A DNA stretch of 60,248 nucleotides from Acidobacteriota bacterium (GTDB lineage Bacteria; Acidobacteriota; Terriglobia; Bryobacterales; Bryobacteraceae), in contig JACQZR010000203.1 of NCBI GenBank assembly GCA_016213775.1, positions 1 through 60,248 on the forward strand, read 5' to 3'. Made by a program: the position numbers and the translations under genes. Shown in pieces: positions 57,255-60,248 of this stretch (positions are counted from its first letter, which is position 1; each line of letters opens with the position of its first letter). A model generated the notes under the pieces. It was not told the DNA's origin, ran no database searches, and saw nothing but the letters and a program-made list of their open reading frames with translations.

Positions 57255-57727
57255 TGAGCACCTCCGACGCGCATCTGGCAGATACGGCGAACGTCGCCAG
57301 TACCGCCAAGAGGAAAACGGAACAACTCGGGCATCCGGTAAGTGACGGCGACCACTGTGGTGGCGCCCTCGCCCGCCGGCGTAGCGATGGAGCAGGCGTT
57401 ACGCGCATCGCAGAGCTGGCTGGTGACCGTGAGTGGGCTTCCGGAGCAGTTCCCCGCGGATGCGGATCCGATGGAAGGAAGACCACGCAACGACTCCAGC
57501 GTCATCGCACACGCGGCGGCCTGGTCAGTGGCACTCTCGAGTCCTCCGGAATTGCGGAGCGCAGCCGCGCGGGCGGCGTTTTCCACGGAGAGGAAAGCGT
57601 AAGCATACAGGGCGAGATCGAGGCCCGCATGCAACATCATCAGCAGAAGCGGCGCGATCAGGGCAAACTCAACGATTGAGTTGCCACGGCGGCCGCGGAA
57701 TTTCGTGATCATCTGTTTGCTTCTCAT
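57251..57727 (-). CDS. TadE-like pseudopilin 1, first gene of the operon
   Basis: ATG 57727 is fixed by AAGGAG (57741-57736) eight bases upstream. Frame open further up reads into the leader and is not coding. The 158-residue protein has FRGRRGNSIVEFALIAPLLLMMLHAGLDLALYAY, the TadE signature with Glu after the processing region, then helix ENAARAAALRNSGG and a Cys-containing exported domain. The operon continues with TadE 2, TadG-like and probably the WG protein. No TadA ATPase, TadB/C or prepilin peptidase lies in the window. Confidence 0.85.
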   Translation of the reverse strand: MRSKQMITKFRGRRGNSIVEFALIAPLLLMMLHAGLDLALYAYAFLSVENAARAAALRNSGGLESATDQAAACAMTLESLRGLPSIGSASAGNCSGSPLTVTSQLCDARNACSIATPAGEGATTVVAVTYRMPELFRFPLGGTGDVRRICQMRVGGAQ

Positions 57728-57744
57728 CTCAGGCACTCCTTGAG

Positions 57745-57781
57745 AAAAAATGCGCAAGGACAACTCCCGCTGTCCTTGCGC
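57745..57781 (-). terminator. Intrinsic terminator in the leader of the TadE operon (attenuator)
   Basis: On the minus strand GCGCAAGGACA (57781-57771) pairs perfectly with TGTCCTTGCGC (57762-57752) around an 8-base loop, and six T residues follow (57750-57745). It stands just upstream of the Shine-Dalgarno of the first TadE gene. Transcripts would stop before the operon unless the hairpin is prevented from forming. Confidence 0.85.
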
Positions 57782-57960
57782 GACAGTAACAACCATGCGG
57801 CTACCGCATGTCTCTCTCTCCCCAGCGTGATAGCCCCGCCGATGGCAAATCTGCCCGGCTACCCGGTGAGAAGAAGCGATCCACCGCCCGGGGATGGTGC
57901 TGACTGTTGACCCGAGTACGGCGATTGATTCGAACTGGATGATTTGGAAAGAGAATTTTT
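57782..57960 (-). promoter_or_regulatory. Structured untranslated leader upstream of the TadE operon
   Basis: About 180 bases between the AT-rich promoter area (57940-58010, with an AAGGAAAAATTCCTT palindrome at 57962-57976) and the terminator. It contains several GC-rich self-complementary stretches (CCGGGTAGCCGGG, CGGTGGATC, ATGCGGTAGCCGCAT). It does not match any riboswitch consensus I know, including c-di-GMP-I. It may be an aptamer or protein-binding RNA. Confidence 0.5.
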
Positions 57961-57982
57961 TAAGGAATTTTTCCTTTGAAAT

Positions 57983-58263
57983 ATCCATCCCAAAATCAAT
58001 TATCTGATTTACTGTAGTACACCCTTAGAAACAGGATCAGTACCCAAGTGAGCGGCGTACCGCACGACAATAAGTGTCTTCATGGCACGAGGCGAAACTC
58101 CTCGACTAATGCCAGGCGGCGACCCCCGTTGGAGGCGCTCGGAGACCGGTTTCTTCAGCCTTACCTACCGCACTGGAAAACTAGGGGTTGCTCTGATTCC
58201 TTGCTGAACCATTGATGCTTTATCGTGCCAGTTAGTTGGCTAACTGAAAGGAACCAGCGTTTT
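57983..58263 (+). promoter_or_regulatory. Long 5' leader region of the PEP-CTERM gene
   Basis: An AT-rich start (about 57955-58015) is followed by structured sequence. A two-step hairpin at 58083-58114 has outer stem TGGCA/TGCCA and inner stem CGAGG/CCTCG. A CAGTTAG-TTGG-CTAACTG hairpin at 58229-58246 lies just before the AAAGGAA ribosome site. No family was recognised. Confidence 0.45.
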
Positions 58264-59049
58264 ATGAAAATGAAAACAATCACACTGCTTGGACTACTGT
58301 CAAGCGCTATGGCCGCGTATGGCACGCCGGCCTGTACCAACAACACCCTCGCCTTCTATCAGGCGAACTATAACAGCGGCTGTCTGATCGGAACCGATTA
58401 CGTGGCCTCAAACTTCAGCTATCTCACGGTTGGGGTTCTCAGCACACCGGTTACCCCGAGCGACATTCAGGTAACACCGTCGCTGGGCGTCAATGGACCG
58501 AATCTGGGGTTTGGGGCCACCTGGTCGGCGAATGGCGTGGGGCTGTCAGAGTCGGCGATCCTGTTCCAGATGGACGTGGTTGCGGGAGCGCCTTTCGCCT
58601 TCAACGGCGTTACCTTGGGGGCCACTGGGAGCGTTTCCGGACTCATCGCCGGCGCATCGGTGACGGAGGTGGACTGCCTGGGAGGCCTGCTGAACGTCCG
58701 CAGTCTACCGTACACGGGACTGGCAAGCGTAGGCTGTCTGGGCGGCGGGATCGAGGCAGGCACTTCGCTTGCCTTGTCTCCTGGAATCGGAGTGTCGGCG
58801 CAAGCACAGGTGGTCTTCTCCCCCATCGCCTTCCACGTGGATGTTCTGAAAAACATCGCGGTAACGGGCGTCCTCGGATCGGCGTCAGTGACTTCCGTCA
58901 GCCAGGCATTCAGCACCGAATCTGCTTCCAATCCGGTCCCGGAACCCAGCACGGCCCTGTTTCTCTGCTTCGGTCTTGGCGCCATTTTGACAGGAAGAGT
59001 CGTGCGTATGCCGGCTATTAGCAAACTCCTCTCCGAGCGGCGGAGATAG
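58264..59049 (+). CDS. PEP-CTERM sorted exported protein
   Basis: ATG 58264 follows AAAGGAA and starts a signal peptide (TITLLGLLSSAMAAYG); longer upstream starts lack a site. The 261-residue protein ends with the PEP-CTERM sorting signal: NPVPEPSTALFLCFGLGAI followed by a basic stretch (GRVVRMPAISKLLSERRR), somewhat longer than usual. The middle is beta-rich and Gly/Ser/Thr-rich. Exosortase would cleave or anchor it during export to the cell surface, usually linked to exopolysaccharide. No exosortase gene is in the window. Confidence 0.88.
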   Translation: MKMKTITLLGLLSSAMAAYGTPACTNNTLAFYQANYNSGCLIGTDYVASNFSYLTVGVLSTPVTPSDIQVTPSLGVNGPNLGFGATWSANGVGLSESAILFQMDVVAGAPFAFNGVTLGATGSVSGLIAGASVTEVDCLGGLLNVRSLPYTGLASVGCLGGGIEAGTSLALSPGIGVSAQAQVVFSPIAFHVDVLKNIAVTGVLGSASVTSVSQAFSTESASNPVPEPSTALFLCFGLGAILTGRVVRMPAISKLLSERRR

Positions 59050-59063
59050 CGTAGTTATCTGCT

Positions 59064-59115
59064 GTCGTGTGGGGCGGCCAATCCTGGACGGCCATAAACC
59101 AGGTTTGACCGCCCC
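59064..59115. repeat. Extragenic hairpin sharing 24 bases with the array at 53723
   Basis: GTCGTGTGGGGCGGCCAATC (59064-59083, and the next four bases) repeats 53723-53746 with one mismatch. Here GGGGCGG (59071-59077) pairs with CCGCCCC (59109-59115), and inner CCTGG pairs with CCAGG. It lies after the PEP-CTERM stop and could terminate its transcript. Confidence 0.65.
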
Positions 59116-59304
59116 GTGGGACTACTCTCCCCAGTGGACCATTACTTTCTCCAGTAAGGTACTGAGGTTAGAATTGTCTAGAAAATATCTCATATATTCC
59201 GCACCATCCCTATTTTTCACGCCTACACCGGCTCTTATTCCGCGATGGACGGAATAAACCGTTCGCGATGCCACAATGAGGCCTTAAAGAGAGATTCCAG
59301 CATC

Positions 59305-59946
59305 ATGCGCACGCACGTGAGTGAAACATCCGATACTCTGCATTTCACGCCTTCGCAGTCCGCGGCGTCGGGCCATTGGGATGGTGCGAAGGAACTCCCG
59401 CAGTGCTTTCTCGCCAGGATGAAGGCAGGCGATGCGGATGCCTTTTCGAACCTCTACCAGATTTACCACCGCCGCGTATTCGGCATCATTCTCAAGATAG
59501 TGGAAAACCCCGACATCGCCGAGGACCTGGCACAGGAGAGCTTTCTCAAGCTCTGGCGGAGCGCCTCCAACCTCAAACTCGAATACGATCTTGTAGGTCC
59601 ATGGCTGATGCGTGTTGCCCGCAACTGTGCACTGGACTACCGAAAGTCCACTATTAGCTTCCGGATCGAGCAGATCGTTCCCGATCAAGCCACTTCCAGC
59701 GGGCTCGCCGAGCAGACCGCGGTCTGGAAGCGTCACCGGCTGCAGCAGGCATTTCTCCAATTGCCTCCCGAGCAGAAGGATGTGATCCTGCTCTCCTTCT
59801 TTCAGGGGCTCTCGCAAAGCGAGATCGCGGAACGCCTGGGCCAACCACTTGGCACTATCAAAGGAAGAGTGCGATTGGGTTTGGCGAAACTCCGCTCGGC
59901 AATGGAGGGCAATGAGTCTCCTCAGGACCCCGCCCGGATGAGATGA
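59305..59946 (+). CDS. ECF sigma factor (SigJ/RpoE-like)
   Basis: ATG 59305 is preceded by an AAAGAGAG site; an ATG 20 codons upstream at 59245 lies inside a TTATTCCG/CGGAATAA hairpin (59235-59257). The 213-residue protein has region 2 (GDADAFSNLYQIYHRRVFGI, DIAEDLAQESFLKLWR) and region 4 (LPPEQKDVILLSFFQGLSQSEIAERLGQPLGTIKGRVRLGLAKLR) with a standard helix-turn-helix. No anti-sigma gene follows within the window; the IS630-like end comes next. It is a third sigma factor of this type here, so the organism uses many. Confidence 0.92.
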   Translation: MRTHVSETSDTLHFTPSQSAASGHWDGAKELPQCFLARMKAGDADAFSNLYQIYHRRVFGIILKIVENPDIAEDLAQESFLKLWRSASNLKLEYDLVGPWLMRVARNCALDYRKSTISFRIEQIVPDQATSSGLAEQTAVWKRHRLQQAFLQLPPEQKDVILLSFFQGLSQSEIAERLGQPLGTIKGRVRLGLAKLRSAMEGNESPQDPARMR

Positions 59947-60114
59947 CATTCATACTCCGCGCCGCCCGAATTCCGATGGAATGAACCCGCTACTCCGGAT
60001 CTCCCGCTGCTTCCAAGGCGTTCAGCCTCTTGTCTCGGGTTCTTGCCGTGGACAGCTTCGCTGGTGTTGAATCCCCCAACATATCAGGCCTTTCTCCTAA
60101 TTGTCTGCTAGTAC
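59947..60114. other. Gap between the sigma gene and the transposase fragment
   Basis: No gene is evident. The inverted-repeat end of the insertion element should lie here but was not recognisable with only one end in view. Confidence 0.4.
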
Positions 60115-60248
60115 CTACTTGCATAAATCAGCGTATTTTGGCTTGGGACCGGTCTGATGAACTACGGCCTTCGTCCATTCGAAGGGCGCTGCCGCCTTGT
60201 TGTAGGCGACGACAAATTTGTCGATCGCTTCGCGGACCTGCTTGGGCG
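60115..60248 (-). mobile_element. IS630-like transposase, C-terminal end (cut by window edge)
   Basis: The minus strand reads PKQVREAIDKFVVAYNKAAA and then PFEWTKAVVHQTGPKPKYADLCK before TAG (60117-60115). This is the closing part of IS630-family transposases, where a helix (FxxAYN) and PFxWTK precede the end. Only the last 44 residues are present because the window ends. Whether the whole gene is intact cannot be seen. Confidence 0.8.

Noticed and set aside
58083-58200. Possible c-di-GMP-I riboswitch in the PEP-CTERM leader
   Set aside because: A hairpin with a CGAAACT loop is present, but the conserved GGGCAAACC, GACGCAAAGCC and GGUAGGUAGCGGGG parts are missing.
1-60248. CRISPR array
   Set aside because: No set of regularly spaced direct repeats was found; the only repeated modules are the extragenic hairpins near 53.7 and 59.1 kb.

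Overview
The window reads as chromosomal DNA of a high-GC soil bacterium, most probably an Acidobacteriota of the Solibacter/Bryobacter type. This is inferred from gene content only: a Ser/Thr kinase fused to TolB-like repeats beside an ECF-like sigma factor, an Oar-type TonB receptor with an N-terminal carboxypeptidase-regulatory-like domain, a PEP-CTERM protein, many secreted hydrolases (M36 protease, ceramidase-like, heparinase II/III-like, esterases, sulfatase remnant) and Tad-like proteins. No rRNA, tRNA or CRISPR array was found.

Layout. 0-5.2 kb: a truncated esterase, Xaa-Pro aminopeptidase, a small Cys-rich protein converging on a DUF5658-like membrane protein, a coupled pair of SMR-like transporters, and a decayed sulfatase. 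5.2-8.7 kb: two translationally coupled STAND-type ATPases behind a leaderless, operator-bearing promoter. 8.7-25 kb: PQQ-type sugar dehydrogenase with cytochrome c tail, a secreted unknown, ECF sigma + receptor kinase (with a second kinase remnant), TPR protein, large M36 protease, ABC exporter pair and a glycine-zipper protein. 25-35.5 kb: ceramidase-like enzyme, NTF2-like protein, polysaccharide flippase, heparinase-like enzyme, GT28 glycosyltransferase, PAP2 phosphatase, Tat-exported sugar isomerase and a two-domain alpha/beta hydrolase. 35.7-37.8 kb: a HEPN + AAA ATPase cassette of visibly lower GC, bordered by gene fragments. 38-43.3 kb: a retropepsin split into three frames, a MITE-like element flanked by CTAG, a secreted unknown, a GntP permease/SDR pair and a junction of broken genes (proS start joined to an FN3 piece). 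43.3-49 kb: an ECF sigma/anti-sigma operon and a TonB receptor sharing the same unusual promoter. 49.4-53.6 kb: secreted esterase, an RRM protein with two tiny basic proteins, a GIY-YIG-like cluster and a divergent XRE regulator. 53.9-57.8 kb: TadE/TadE/TadG-like genes plus a WG-repeat protein, behind a leader with an intrinsic terminator. 58-60.2 kb: PEP-CTERM protein, a third ECF sigma factor and the 3' end of an IS630-like transposase.

The strongest candidates for undescribed systems are the paired ATPases (5,202-8,743), the HEPN-ATPase cassette (35,690-37,785) and the self-contained ECF regulon (43,263-48,991). All promoter, repeat and family calls were made by eye from the sequence. No database search or folding program was run.
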